A DNA stretch of 64,000 bases from Oscheius sp. JU75 (taxonomy: Eukaryota > Nematoda > Chromadorea > Rhabditida > Rhabditidae), in the NCBI GenBank assembly GCA_037178855.1, contig JASJZC010000002.1:8982869-9046868 (forward strand), written 5' to 3'. This document shows, in pieces, positions 23,493-35,002 of this stretch (its first letter is position 1; every line of letters begins with the position of its first letter). Under the pieces are notes generated by a model. It saw nothing but the letters and a program-made list of their open reading frames with translations, had not been told where the DNA came from and made no database searches. The translations under genes and the position numbers were made by a program.

Positions 23493-26400
23493 TTTGTAAC
23501 TAACTTACGGCATCTTAAAAAAAAAATTTTATTGTCGGGAAAAAGTGGTGTAATATAACAATAAAAATCTTGCACAGTTATGTCTTCCTATTTTTCTACG
23601 AGACATATAGACAGGGAGACAGTGAGATTGAGAAAATGAGAGACAGAGAGACAAGGGATCAGTGATACAGAGACAGGTCTCAAAATGCTTACAGTTTCAT
23701 TGGTTTGATCCTCCGTTTCCTCCTATAACCGTTCTTCAATCTCACCAGTCGTAATCAGAGGATCACCAAGTGGTTGCCGTTTTCCAGACGTGTCAGATCA
23801 TTTTGAGCCATTCATCAGTTGCAATCTTTTTATAATGACTCTTTCTTCAGGTAGAAGGATCAAGATCACGTTCTCAGACGACGCAGTTGACCGAGAGTTC
23901 TTGAGAATCTGATTGGCTATTTTAAGTGCGGTTTGTAGCCTCTGAAAGACATTCTCACTCTTGGATTTGAAAGTGTAAACATGTTTGCAGGGATGAGGAC
24001 TGCACGAACGAGGAAGTGAACTTGCGGAATTATCATAGGTCTCCTTATTTTCAGTGAGATCCCTGAACTTGGAGCGAGAGGACATATAATTATTCCGGTC
24101 ATCATTAACCATTCGTCCCTTGCTTTTTCTTGCCTCGAAAATTGTGTTCTGAGATGTTGCGGACGGGGTTTTTTCACAGCCTTTCCGTTCTTATTTATTC
24201 ATCAGTTCGGCGCAAAGGTGACATGTTCGCATTTTTGGGCTTGGCGTGAGAAGAAGAACTCGAGCGAGAAGTTCAGAATAGGTTAGAAGAGAGGAAAGAT
24301 TAGAAGGCACTTGGGAATAAGAGAGGTGATGCCGTTGAAGGTTCCTTGTCTCTTTGAGGCAGAGAGAATATGTTTGAGATAGGGGAGAAAGGGAGACGGC
24401 GAGATATTCGCTCAGGAGTATCGTTAGTTTATTTCGGTTGGAGTTTAAACTTCGGAGAAGTTTAAACCCCAACCGAAAGCCTTAACCACTAGGCCACGGT
24501 AGACGGAGTATTTGTACCATTTCGGCAAAAATCTTATTCCCCCCCCAAACAGCTTCATTGGACGACTTTTTCGCCTCCCGCTCCGCCCGTAGTCGATCCA
24601 GACAGAGAAACATAAAAACAAACAATATAAACTCTCTGGTAACAGAAACAGTAAATCGAGAGAGCCCAGTTGGTTAGCCATGCAGTGTGTCAGGAGGCTC
24701 TTATTATTATTACGTGATATTTTTTTCAAACTCTGGCTACGGTATAAACGTACCTAATCGAAATCTTCTCAGCTTCCTCTAAACATACCTTGTTTGTCAG
24801 CTTTCGCAATCACATAGTAGAACAGTCTAGAACAGAAAATCTCTTTCTCAGTCGCGTTCTTTCTACAATCCTTGCTCAGCATTAGAAACAGTGACAGAGA
24901 TAGAGAACAGAAACACTCTGTTAAGTCTCGTCCTCCATAGGATCAAGTTTCTTTTTGCCTAGATCAGGCTCATTTTGGCAAAGTGGGCTCCCGCTCTGTA
25001 CTCGCCTGTTTTCCGCCAAAAGACTCTCGCAGTCTTTCACCATTATTACCGCTGTATACTCTTGCCGTTTTTCTGACTTACTCATCTGTTTACGCGAGAT
25101 AATGTACTCTCGGCGTGATCCAGTGTCCGATTTCACGTTCACCCGTTCTCATGTTTACGCGATTTGAGAAGTTTGTAGTCCGTAATGTCTGGACTACTTG
25201 CTATCCTTGAATAGCTGTAGGCTTTGTCACCTTTTACATAATATGGACATAGACGTAAATGGAGAGGGCTTCGTGTGTCCTCTTTCGACAATAATAGCCC
25301 CGGAAGCATTCTCTGTCTCGTGTGTCCTCTCGATCTAAAACCAAGCGGATTCTTAATTCAATCTCAGCTGGCGAAACTAATAAGGCAAATGTTGCCGCAC
25401 CAAGTTCCATACTTGAACAAAGTGACAGGTGTATAAACTTATATTGAAATGACCACATTTGACATATCATACTTGAAAGCCAGTAAGTCCATGAGAAGAA
25501 TTGACGGTAGAAACGTTGAAAGTACAAAAAGTCTAAACCTCTGGTTTCTATTCTGTTCACTGAGCTCCAAGAACTATGTATCCAGTCTATGTTTTGATCA
25601 TCCATAAGCCAAGAAAATCCTTGCTTCCAATTTAGATCCTGTTACAGCCTCGCTCAAGGTACGATTAGCAGAGAGTAGAGGCTAAGCAAGACGGATAAGA
25701 CCGTGACGGAGCAAAGGACACTGTTCCTCTCTGGAAAAGCTTCGTTCAGATTATAGGTATGGTGTCGGAAGGTGATGTGACGTAGATGGAGTTCGACATC
25801 CACAAATCTCTGTACTGGGATAACTTTTTGACTCAAAGGAAGCAATTAAGGGAACATATAACCTCTCTATAAAGGTTATATAATTAGTTCCTCTAAGAAA
25901 GTGTTACTCTCTGTCTCTGTACCGCACTACTTCAGGGTCCCAGTAGCTTAAAATCTTCAGTGACAGATTGCGTTGGCGAACTTGCAGGATTCCCCCAATT
26001 TTTTTTCTCGTGTTCATCCAATCGGGCTTCGTAAATTGCACAGCCGAATTGACATTGCCCTTATTACAAAACGATATGGGGATTCCCCTCCTCACCACGA
26101 AATTGATAAGTGTGAAGACCTGAACGTTGAGGCTTTAAAAATCGTGCAGCCTGTTATATGAAGCTTCATCCTTGAAAGCCGATAAGTAGCCATCGGAGAG
26201 CAAGCGATCGACACAAAAAAGGGTTACCAGTCGGCTTATAGGAGAACTGCCAACTGAAAACACATAGGCATCGAACTTAACGTGTTGTTGTTGAGAAAGG
26301 GCCGGTCTTATATTAACTGAACTGTCAGACTTTTAAGAATATTTACTTAAACATACGGTGTCAAATATTAACAAAATTATTTGGAAAAACTACTAATTCC

Positions 26401-29400
26401 TATAGTTTGTTTGAATAAAAAGAGTCTAGAGAGAGAGGACTAATTTTAAGCAAAAGTGAGACAGCCTAACCTGGTTGAGTATTAAATGTGTTGGGGCTAT
26501 TCTGAACCAAATAGGTTACAGTAGTGACCTCATAATTTTCAACATTCTATTTAGAGCATCCGTAGACTCTCAGCTCCACCTGTTCCCCAGAAGATTCCAC
26601 CACCTCTTTTTCGTCGTTTTCGAACAATTTGATGTTTTACAGTGCTCCAAATCGCATCAAAGACTCTTTTCAAAATAGCATTTGAAACCGAGTCGAAACA
26701 TGTGAAATACAAGGAGCTTTCATCTGTTGCCCCCTGTTTTCAAGTAGTTTTCCGTCAGCTAAACGGCTAAAATTTAAAGCCAATCTGGTCGCAATAGTTT
26801 CTGAAGTTCAGCCTCGTAAGGTTTTACGCGTTGACGTCTCAGGGAGTGCTCAGATGAAGCCCAAGTGCAACCACAACAGAAAATCTTCTAAATTTAATAG
26901 TCTGTACGATGGGGGAAGACCCTCGGATGGCTGTTCTCTGCTTTCAAATGTGTCCTTGTCATGAACGGATATTGCTCAAGGCTGGAACTGACAGCCTTTT
27001 GGGTTCATATAAACAGCGTGCACTACGCACGTGGGGTCTAACCGGGTTAACTAGTCAGATGACAGTCAGGAAATAGAATTTGCTGGAATAAGGAGCAGTC
27101 AGAATGAAAGGATGCATACGAGTTCGATTGAGACGCTTAGATGTCTGTCCCCATGTCTTGCTTTATTTCTGTCTCTCTGTCCCTATGTTTCTCTGTCTCT
27201 TCGACTTCATGTCTCTCTCTGTCCCTCTGCCTCTGTGTCACTGTGTCTCCCCATCTGTATTCCACTACTCCCTCATATTTCAGCAAAACTCTTCCTAGAG
27301 GTCTAGACGTCAAATTCCACGACATCCTCTTACCGAGATCTTAAAATCCTTGTTTACTTCACAGCTCTTTTCCAAACTCTCGAGAAAATCTTTGTTAATT
27401 CCACTAAGAAGTATTGAAGCATCCCTCTTCTTGTGAGCTAGAGGCCGCGAATATAACGGAATCTCTGTTTGCTACATACTCTTAATGGGATTAGAAGCCT
27501 CGGGTTCAAATTGAGAGGGCGATTTTACACAATGTGATGTGATAAAAGTGTAAATAGGTTTTCGTAACGGGCCACAAGGCTTCTTCAAACGAACACACAC
27601 CGATGAAGGTAAATTTTTTTTGTGTAGCCCCTCTCGTTTTACGGAAATGCCTCCCAAATTGGCAAAACAACGGAGCGAGGGTCTAAACCAATTATGAGGG
27701 CATTTCATAACGTCGTAAAGACTATTAGCAGAAGCTTCAGCGATTACTACTCGCGTTTTAGGTGGAAATACTTGGGAAAAAAGGAGAGAGACAAGCAAAT
27801 ACTTTTCAGTTTCAGTCCCAATTCTTGGTGTCTTTCCTCCCGGAAACGAGAATGTCCTCATTGACGGCCGACAATTGAGATACGTCTCGGTGAGAAAGAG
27901 AGCCCAGAAAAGATCTCGGAAATGACTCCACACGTCTTCCTTATAGATTACGTAGATGCCTCGACAGCCCTTTTTCGAACAATCTCGGATCCGGGCCGCA
28001 TCTAATCAGATCAGCTAGGATGAACCCTCTTGCACTTTGTCGATCAACAGAGTTTGTTGTCGCTGTTCTCGGCTATTTGCAAGAGCGGTTCGTCAGCCGG
28101 TTTAGAAAAGAAATTCAGAGCTTGTTTTGACTGGACAGTAGCTTACGTTAGGGGCTAGACACGAAACGAATGAGTGCGGTCACAAAAATTCGGGAGAAAA
28201 GCTGATATGCACTCGGTTTACTTATCCTGTCTGAGGTCACTGTCACTGTTTTTAAGAAGAGGTCTCCGAAAGATACGCACAGAGATCGAACACGGCGGCT
28301 TCTTGCAGCACACCATGTTTTCGCTGAAACTTTGAGGCACTGTAACTTTGTTTGGAGACAGGAAACCCATAAGGCGAAATTAATGGTCCTTAACGTCTAA
28401 ATCCTTGGTGTCTACAATAGTCGACGGATTCAGAAAGACAGAGACAGTTTAAAATAGATTTGACCTGTTACTATTGTACCCGTCAGACTGGGTTGTCTTT
28501 CGAAGAAAGACAAATTTTCAGCTTTGTCCTGTCGTCATTTTCAATTTCCAGGCTCTGCTAAATTCAGACACATCCCGCTCCCTTTCTCTTCCTCATCGTC
28601 CTCTATTCCAGCAAAGGAAGTTACCGTAATTTCCAGCAGTTTGTCACCAGTTTTTGTATTCCTTTCCCCTCACAAGGTCAGCTAAAATAGGGCAATTTGA
28701 CCCCGGAGTGTAGTCAGGGCTCCGAAGCCCCATAAACTTGTACTTTTGACGAAAAAAAAACACGATAGTTGCTCTATTTCCCGTCGTGGGTTATGCCCTA
28801 AACATAGGATAGTCAAACGGGCTTGTGATCCGATGTCCGAGGAGATTGGCTGGGAGTAAAACTCAATCTTCTTGCCCTTGGAAAGTTGCTCAACCACAGT
28901 TAAGAATTTGTCCATTATTTTGACTAGTTCAAGGACAGCGAATGGTGACGATTGCACCGTAATCGGTCAACTCCTAACCTCTGGACGGAACACATGAACT
29001 GATAAACCTGCTTTGATGAGTAAACAATGCTGCGAAAAGTTTTATCTGGCGTTGAAAAGCTCCGGAAGCTGGACATCGAAGGCCTAAGCGTAGGCAGGAT
29101 GTATGATGTGGTGGTTGCCCTTATCGACGCACTCGAAATTTGAGCCCGTTGTTCGGAATTTGGTCGTAGCGTAAGTAGGCACAAAATCAACATACCAGAC
29201 TTTCCGATTTGCCCTTCCCTTCTTAGCAAAAAATGTTTGTTTTGACAAGGAGACAGAGTCAATTATGGAACTGCTTCAGATTTCGTCTCTCGATTGCTGA
29301 CAGTCTCAGTTTTCTTTGATTTGCTGACCTCTAGCGGATGAGCGGGGGAAGAGAGAGGGAACTTAAGAAACGCACCCTTAAAGCGAGTGTCCGACTACGA

Positions 29401-32140
29401 AACACTTTGGTGCAAATCTACCGTAATTCGCGCGGCAATTCAAACCACTTTTATTCCAAAACTCCAAGAAAATTTCTGTCGATTTTTGTCAACTTTGTAG
29501 ATCTATCTAAATGTGTTAAAACACTACTTTATACTCATGTGGACAAATTACATACGGGACAAAAGAGAATGAAATAGATTTGGGCTGTGAGAATTCGAGT
29601 AAAGCTTGAAAATAATACATTTTAGATATTTCTAACTACTTTCCTTCTCTTTTTGGTTTAGTCTAAGTACATACTACATTGTGATAAGCAGCATACAAAA
29701 GCTGAAAGCCTACAGCAAAATGTAAAAGTCACAGGTTTATCAACTTATTCGGCGTTCTTGACAAATTTTTTGTACTATACGCACCAACTTTGGGCGCTTG
29801 GGCGCAATAGCCAGACACCCGCTTTAAATTTTTCCAGTGATTTATTAGCTACCGACTTCAATCTTATGGATATTCACACGTAGCGCGCCTTTAAACACTC
29901 GACAGGATATAATCGTTGCGGGACGCATAACCCCATACTGAAACACGGCTCGCGCGCTTTTGAAAAGCTGCACAGGGTTAGGCAATGTTAGATTCCGTCG
30001 CGGGACCCATGGGCCACTTTTTTTCTCATTCAGGGTGCCACAGGCCTCGTTCCGATTTGCAATTCGTACTGGGACCATTCGAACCGGATCAATTTTCCAG
30101 GCGGCGAACTGTGCTTTGTTTAAAGTGCACGATCAGGGTAAAAGGTCTCAACGCGAGGGTTACCAATTATCCGTGACCTTTTCCCCTATAAAACACCTGC
30201 CTGCTGTATTTCTGATACCACCTTCCAGCCACTACTTTTTTATGTAAAGTGGAGATTTTTGAGTCGGACAATTAGCTATGCATGCTATTGGTTTTCTACC
30301 TCTATGGACGTGTTTGGAGGAAGTGCGGACTGGGTTCTGGCAGTAAACACAAGTCCTGACACTTCCTTCTCCCAGACAGTCCCTTTCCTTCTCCTTCTCG
30401 CTCTGAATAAGTGTTTATAAGATGACGCTACTCTTTTCTCCTGGGAGAACAGGCTGGGCGGAAGGATAAGATGTCGTGTCAGCTGATTCACATCCTGTTC
30501 ATAGGAAAATATGATGCTTAAATTGGATCCGAGAACTACTTGTTTTGTCACGAAATTTTGAACAGGTGCGTCTAAATGCAATCGTCCTTGTGGTATTTGA
30601 CCTGCAAGATATGGCAACAGAGGAGACAATATGATCTTTTTATGACAGAGTCAGAGAGATAGAGGGACACAGGGACAGAGAGGTCGAAAGACAGAGATTC
30701 TCTTCCATCCTCTCACGTGCTATCCTTTTTTTTAATCAAACTTTAGGTACATTGCACGGTGACAGAAACAAAAATCCCTTAAATTCTCCATTACAATTGT
30801 CCAAACAACTCACAAAAGGCACTTCTTCCGGGTTACAATATTCACTTTTTGCCTGTCAGTTTATTTGAAGAAATACTTTGAATCGAGGACAGATGTCCTT
30901 TATTTGATAATAAAAAGGGAAAAAGTCTGCAAAATTTCCTCCGGGGCGATAATGACTTGGCAAAATATTCTAGCACAGACTACTGTAAGACTTTTGAGTG
31001 GCAAATGCCACGCTAGAGTCCAAATTTGCAAAACATTCTTCGGGAAAACAGGCACGTGTAAAGACGGAAGACGATTACTTCTGTAATCTCTTTTAAAGAT
31101 CCGGAACTACTTTTGCACTTTGGGCGAGATTAGTGAGCAACACACACGTTTGTGTTCACCAGCTTCTGACTAGTCTCCCTTAGAGAGACAGAGAGATAGA
31201 GAGACAGAGAGATGTAAAGACAGAAAGATAGAGATACAGAGATAAAGAGAGGAAAGAAACAGAGATAGAGAGGCAGAGAGACAGAGATAGGGAGACATAA
31301 AGACAGAGCTACCAAAAACTATGAGTTCAGATGTGGCAAATAGCTGATCTTTGCTGTCACTTTAGATTAGAATGGGATAAAATTATTGCCCACAACCAGG
31401 AATCGCTGTTCATAAACAGTGAATGCAATTCTTCGAGCCGTAGGAGGCTGAAAATAGGGAGAGATTCACCGAAAAAGCATTTGACGGTCTGCGAATCACT
31501 TTGAATTTGGATTGGATGAACAGTCCTGGGCATCTCCCTAGTTGCATAGTCACTCGCCACGTACTACTGCCGCCTTTTTAACTGTCTTTTCACTCTCGGA
31601 AATTAACTTACAGATGATGTAATGTTTATTGTGACCACTAGAATATTCGATTTTCATCACTGTTCTTTTGTCATCTCAATGTATTTTCCCCCAATGAAGA
31701 CGTCACCGAACTTTCTAGTCCACTTCAAGACAGCAACATTGTACGTTTCAGTATGATCTGCAAAAACCCTGACAAATGTACAAGACAGTGCTACAATTTG
31801 ATCTTCCTTCTAAAAAGAAATTTTGTGAATTACATTTTATGGTGTCCAGAAACAGTCAAGCCAGAAAAACACCGACTTTCGCAACGTTGTATAGTTGCAA
31901 AAACAGAAATGTAGTCCACAATCAAATATTCTTATTCATTCCTGTGTCTGTTTATTCATCTGATTTGTTCTATCGTACCAGAAAAATATTCCCCGCTCTC
32001 TCTCTCCCTCTGCGGCTCATCAAAAATGATCAGTCTCCGCCCCTTTGTCGGCTATATTCACCCCTCCTAATTGTTCTCTCTTCCTCCTCAAGATCGGGTG
32101 CCGCTCGCTACGGCCACGCCCCAGCCGATCCGCCCCCCGC
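23493..32140. other. Gene-poor 8.6-kb stretch
   Basis: The largest open frames are 153 codons (27472-27933, minus), 123 codons (25234-25605, minus) and 112 codons (28924-29262, minus). None resembles a family I know, and none has neighbouring exons with matching phases, so I do not call them. TCTCTG/CAGAGA tracts lie near 23600-23680, 27140-27250, 30640-30700 and 31175-31310. tRNA-like and hairpin sequences at 24434-24505 are listed separately. Decayed genes or long introns of undetected genes are possible. Confidence 0.4.
24434..24505 (-). repeat. tRNA-like element with a 21-bp hairpin
   Basis: The hairpin arms at 24434-24454 and 24458-24478 pair over 21 bp with one mismatch around a GGA loop (TTCGGTTGG...CCAACCGAA outside, GTTTAAAC inside). 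Immediately beyond, read on the minus strand, is CGTGGCCTAGTGGTTAAGGC, a tRNA D-arm/box A. The hairpin thus duplicates the anticodon-side part of the tRNA-like sequence in inverted form. Confidence 0.55.
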
Positions 32141-32150
32141 TCTTATATAG
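32141..32150 (+). promoter_or_regulatory. TATA box of the insulin-like gene
   Basis: TCTTATATAG lies about 40 bp upstream of the insulin-like start codon, within a GC-rich stretch. A CCAATCAG acceptor-like site lies 9 bp before the ATG, so the transcript may be trans-spliced. Confidence 0.5.
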
Positions 32151-32189
32151 CTCCCGTAAGTGAGAAGCTACTCCAATCAGTTTCTACTC

Positions 32190-32570
32190 ATGTTGCTGCG
32201 ACTATTCCTGCTCCTTATTTTGTGTACTGTCGTCTCCTCTCTTTTGACATACTACCGTGACGACAAAACTTCTGCTGAGAGCGAGGACGAGGATCGCCTC
32301 CTCTCTCCGTCACTCTATTCCCGCCACCGAAGGGACAACCGCATGTGTGGAGATATGCTCTTGAAAAACTTGAGAAAAATCTGCGGTGGATGTGTCAAGC
32401 CGTATGAGGGAGAGCCCACTGCGAGTAAACGTGCAGGTTTGTACTTCTTTCAGACAGAAAGACCTGTCCCGTTTACAGAATTCTGGGCACCGCCGACCAA
32501 AAGAGGTCTGGTGGACAACTGCTGCAAGAATAAATGCTCCATGGACTATTTGAAGAAGTTCTGCTGTTAA
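32190..32570 (+). CDS. Insulin-like peptide precursor with an extra disulfide pair
   Basis: Single exon, 126 aa, TAA stop. The layout is a signal peptide (MLLRLFLLLILCTVVSS), an acidic propeptide ending at a basic RHRR site (45-48), then the B chain with RMCGDMLLKNLRKICGGC (Cys 53, 65, 68). A KR cleavage site (80-81), a C peptide of about 22 residues and a second KR (104-105) follow. The A chain is GLVDNCCKNKCSMDYLKKFC plus a final C (Cys 111, 112, 116, 125, 126). B-chain spacing C-x11-C and A-chain CC-x3-C-x8-C are exact insulin spacing. The extra Cys 68 and Cys 126 predict a fourth disulfide, as in beta-type nematode insulins such as DAF-28. It is likely a secreted ligand for a DAF-2-type receptor. 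Confidence 0.92.
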   Translation: MLLRLFLLLILCTVVSSLLTYYRDDKTSAESEDEDRLLSPSLYSRHRRDNRMCGDMLLKNLRKICGGCVKPYEGEPTASKRAGLYFFQTERPVPFTEFWAPPTKRGLVDNCCKNKCSMDYLKKFCC

Positions 32571-33009
32571 TATCCTTCTCTTCTACCCTCGCCTACCGAC
32601 CCATACAACGGATCTCCTACTATTTTTTGTCTTCTGCGCGGTCTCTCCAGTACGGGTACTCTAGGTGATGCTGATTTCTACCCCTTTCCCCTTCTCCTCC
32701 TGTGATCTATAAATAGAAGAGCTTCGACGTGGATGAAGAGCATACGCTGTCCGTCTCAAATTTACTCGTATAATTAGTGATTAGGATCCCCCTCTTTTTG
32801 CTCAAAAATAGAATCCAGACACACAGACTCGGTAGTTGCTTAGCTTGTATTTATTTTGTTCAATTTATTTTCGTTTCTTTCTACTTCTGGTCTCACATTG
32901 TGCCCCTCCCCCCCCGAATCCTTCCGTGAAATCTCCGCCCCCCCGTTTGTGATATTATGCCACAACAAGAGGCTACTACGTGTCCGAGAATAAAAACAGT
33001 TGTAAGAAT

Positions 33010-33079
33010 GAAGCGAGTTGGCACAGTGGCAGGAGGCGCCAACGTTAATTGAAAGGCCCCAAGTTCAAACCCCGCTTCG
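33010..33079 (+). tRNA. Degenerate tRNA-like sequence
   Basis: GAAGCG at the start pairs with CGCTTC at the end over about 70 bp, as an acceptor stem would. A D-arm-like TTGGCACAGTGGCAGGAGG and a box-B-like AAGTTCAAACCCC are present. The anticodon arm and T-stem do not pair well and no anticodon can be set. It is probably a tRNA pseudogene. Confidence 0.3.
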
Positions 33080-34491
33080 ACTCAACCATGGCTTCCATCC
33101 TCGAGATAGAGGTCGGCAAATTGGTAGTAGTTTGTTACGAAGATAAGGTGTTTTTGGAGTCAGATTTGGTAGCTGTTCAGCTTAGAACGTAAGCCTTCTC
33201 GACCTGGCCCCTCAAGCTGTACCCGCATGCAATTGAGCTCGCTCTGGCATTGATAAAGGGTCAAACTCTATCTATCTAAGGGTGATTCGTCTTGATGGGA
33301 CCGACTCCCACATGAAGTCCTCTCGTGGTCACTCCAGAGAGGACCCTAAGTTTAACTTGGCAAACATCTGCTGTTCACACATGACTCAAGAGGAAGAGAA
33401 GTAACCCTCTACCCCCACCGAAACAATAGATTCTTTGACAGCAAAGGACACTTCTTGGAATTAGTGCAATCTCTCTACTTTACCTTTGTCAAAAACAAGC
33501 GTGAATCAAGAGAGTTTGGAGAGATTAAAAAGTATGCCAGCACATTTGGACCGAAGGAACCCAGACGGGGGAATCTGAGGTTCTCAATTTATTCCTCTCA
33601 CTCGCGCGTAGACACGTCAGTGCCGGCAGCACAGGTCAAAACATTTGAAAAGCTATAATTAGGAGCCAGAGAGACCTTAATTGTAGACAAACCGCATTTT
33701 GATACATTTTGATATCGCGTCTGGATGAGGAAGAGCGCGTTTAGAAAAATTCAAGTCCTAGACAAGGACAATAAGCGTCGACTTTCAGACTCCAACAAAA
33801 AGAGAGACCGATTTTTAACCAGACAGAACTTTCCGAAGCCTGTTGATTCCACTCTCTTCACAAAGTTGGTCATAATACTTTGCCGAAATATTTTTTGCAG
33901 ACTGTTCTTTCCCCATAGGACAACATCCTTCTAAGCTCGTCCTTTGATCCCGGTTCTCTGCTCCTGTCAACATTTCCTGCCTTTTTCGACTGAGCTCAGT
34001 AGCTGGGTGTGGATTCGGTTGTCTGTGAGATATTCCCACACGACCTCGTTCTCTGACCTGTCGAAAGGAAAGATAACTTGTAGTCCCTTACCAGAAATAA
34101 GAAACCCTCAGAAAAAAAGGGGGCTTTTTGTTATCAGGTCTTCCGGCCACGTGAAGTATTTCGAACTCATGATCATCGGCTGGTTGTGTGTGTGTGTGTC
34201 GCGACGACACACGACTAATGTAGCTTGATTGGGATATTTTGAAAAGGGGCATCAATGAGTCCCAATGAAAATATTTATCCTTTTGAAGAGAGACAGGCAG
34301 AACTGATCTCAAAGCTCAGTCCGATGACTGGTGGTACACCCACGGAGAAATCCTGCCCTTTGTTAGTCGAGACAAAAAATTGGTACTCTCTCCACCCAAC
34401 GATCACAGGCTATTTTAAGCCCAAAGTGTTCCGAGGTACTTGGATTATTATGATGAACTTAGGTACTGACGCAGCTCGACCGAATAATTTA

Positions 34492-34526
<35 letters not shown>

Positions 34527-34930
34527 CAGCATGCAAAAGTTGGACCATGCGATTCCAGATCTCTCTCATCAAACCACAGTTCACACTCTGGACGATCAAC
34601 GACCTGATTTTGGTTGTTCACTTCCCTCATTTCTGATCAGGCTACTTCTCTTGACGTTGCACAAGGGTTTCGCTTTCGAGAAGAAACCTCAACTTGGAGA
34701 TAAATAGTGCGAGGGCGAAAACCACCTGGGGAGCTCGTGGAGAAGCCATTCGACTGAACTTGTAGCAAAGAGAACATCAGATATCTCTCGAGAAGATTCC
34801 AAATACAAGTTTACTTGGTGCTACGATTGAGGGTCACGATCGAAAAATTACGTGGAAGTTGAAGTTCTGATCTGTGTGTATTAGGCACTTACCTAAAGTT
34901 AAGTATTTGTGTAGATGAGCGGTCAAACTC

Positions 34931-35002
34931 GCTCATGTGGCTCAGTCGGTTAACGCATCGACTACGAATCCAAGAGAATGAGGTTCAATTCCTGCGTGGG
35001 CC
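34931..35002 (+). tRNA. tRNA-Arg(ACG)-like gene, probably degenerate
   Basis: The acceptor strands GCTCATG and CGTGGGC pair over seven positions, with two G-T pairs. A normal D-arm (TGGCTCAGTCGGTTAACGC) and a loop CTACGAA with anticodon ACG follow, then a T-arm-like GGTTCAATTCC. A TCTTTTT terminator lies just downstream. The anticodon stem has two mismatches and the T-stem two, so function is doubtful. Similar cores occur at 4371 and, on the minus strand, at about 47085-47145. Confidence 0.5.

Noticed and set aside
27472-27933. 153-codon open frame on the minus strand.
   Set aside because: No motif, no matching flanking exons and atypical composition. It is the longest frame in a gene-poor region and could occur by chance.
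32700-32720. TATAAATAGA box as promoter of a further gene after the insulin peptide.
   Set aside because: No credible coding sequence follows within 2 kb, so only a note was kept.
34494-34522. (GA)n run within a 150-codon frame taken as coding.
   Set aside because: The frame is carried by the microsatellite (RERERERE) and has no supporting motif on either side.
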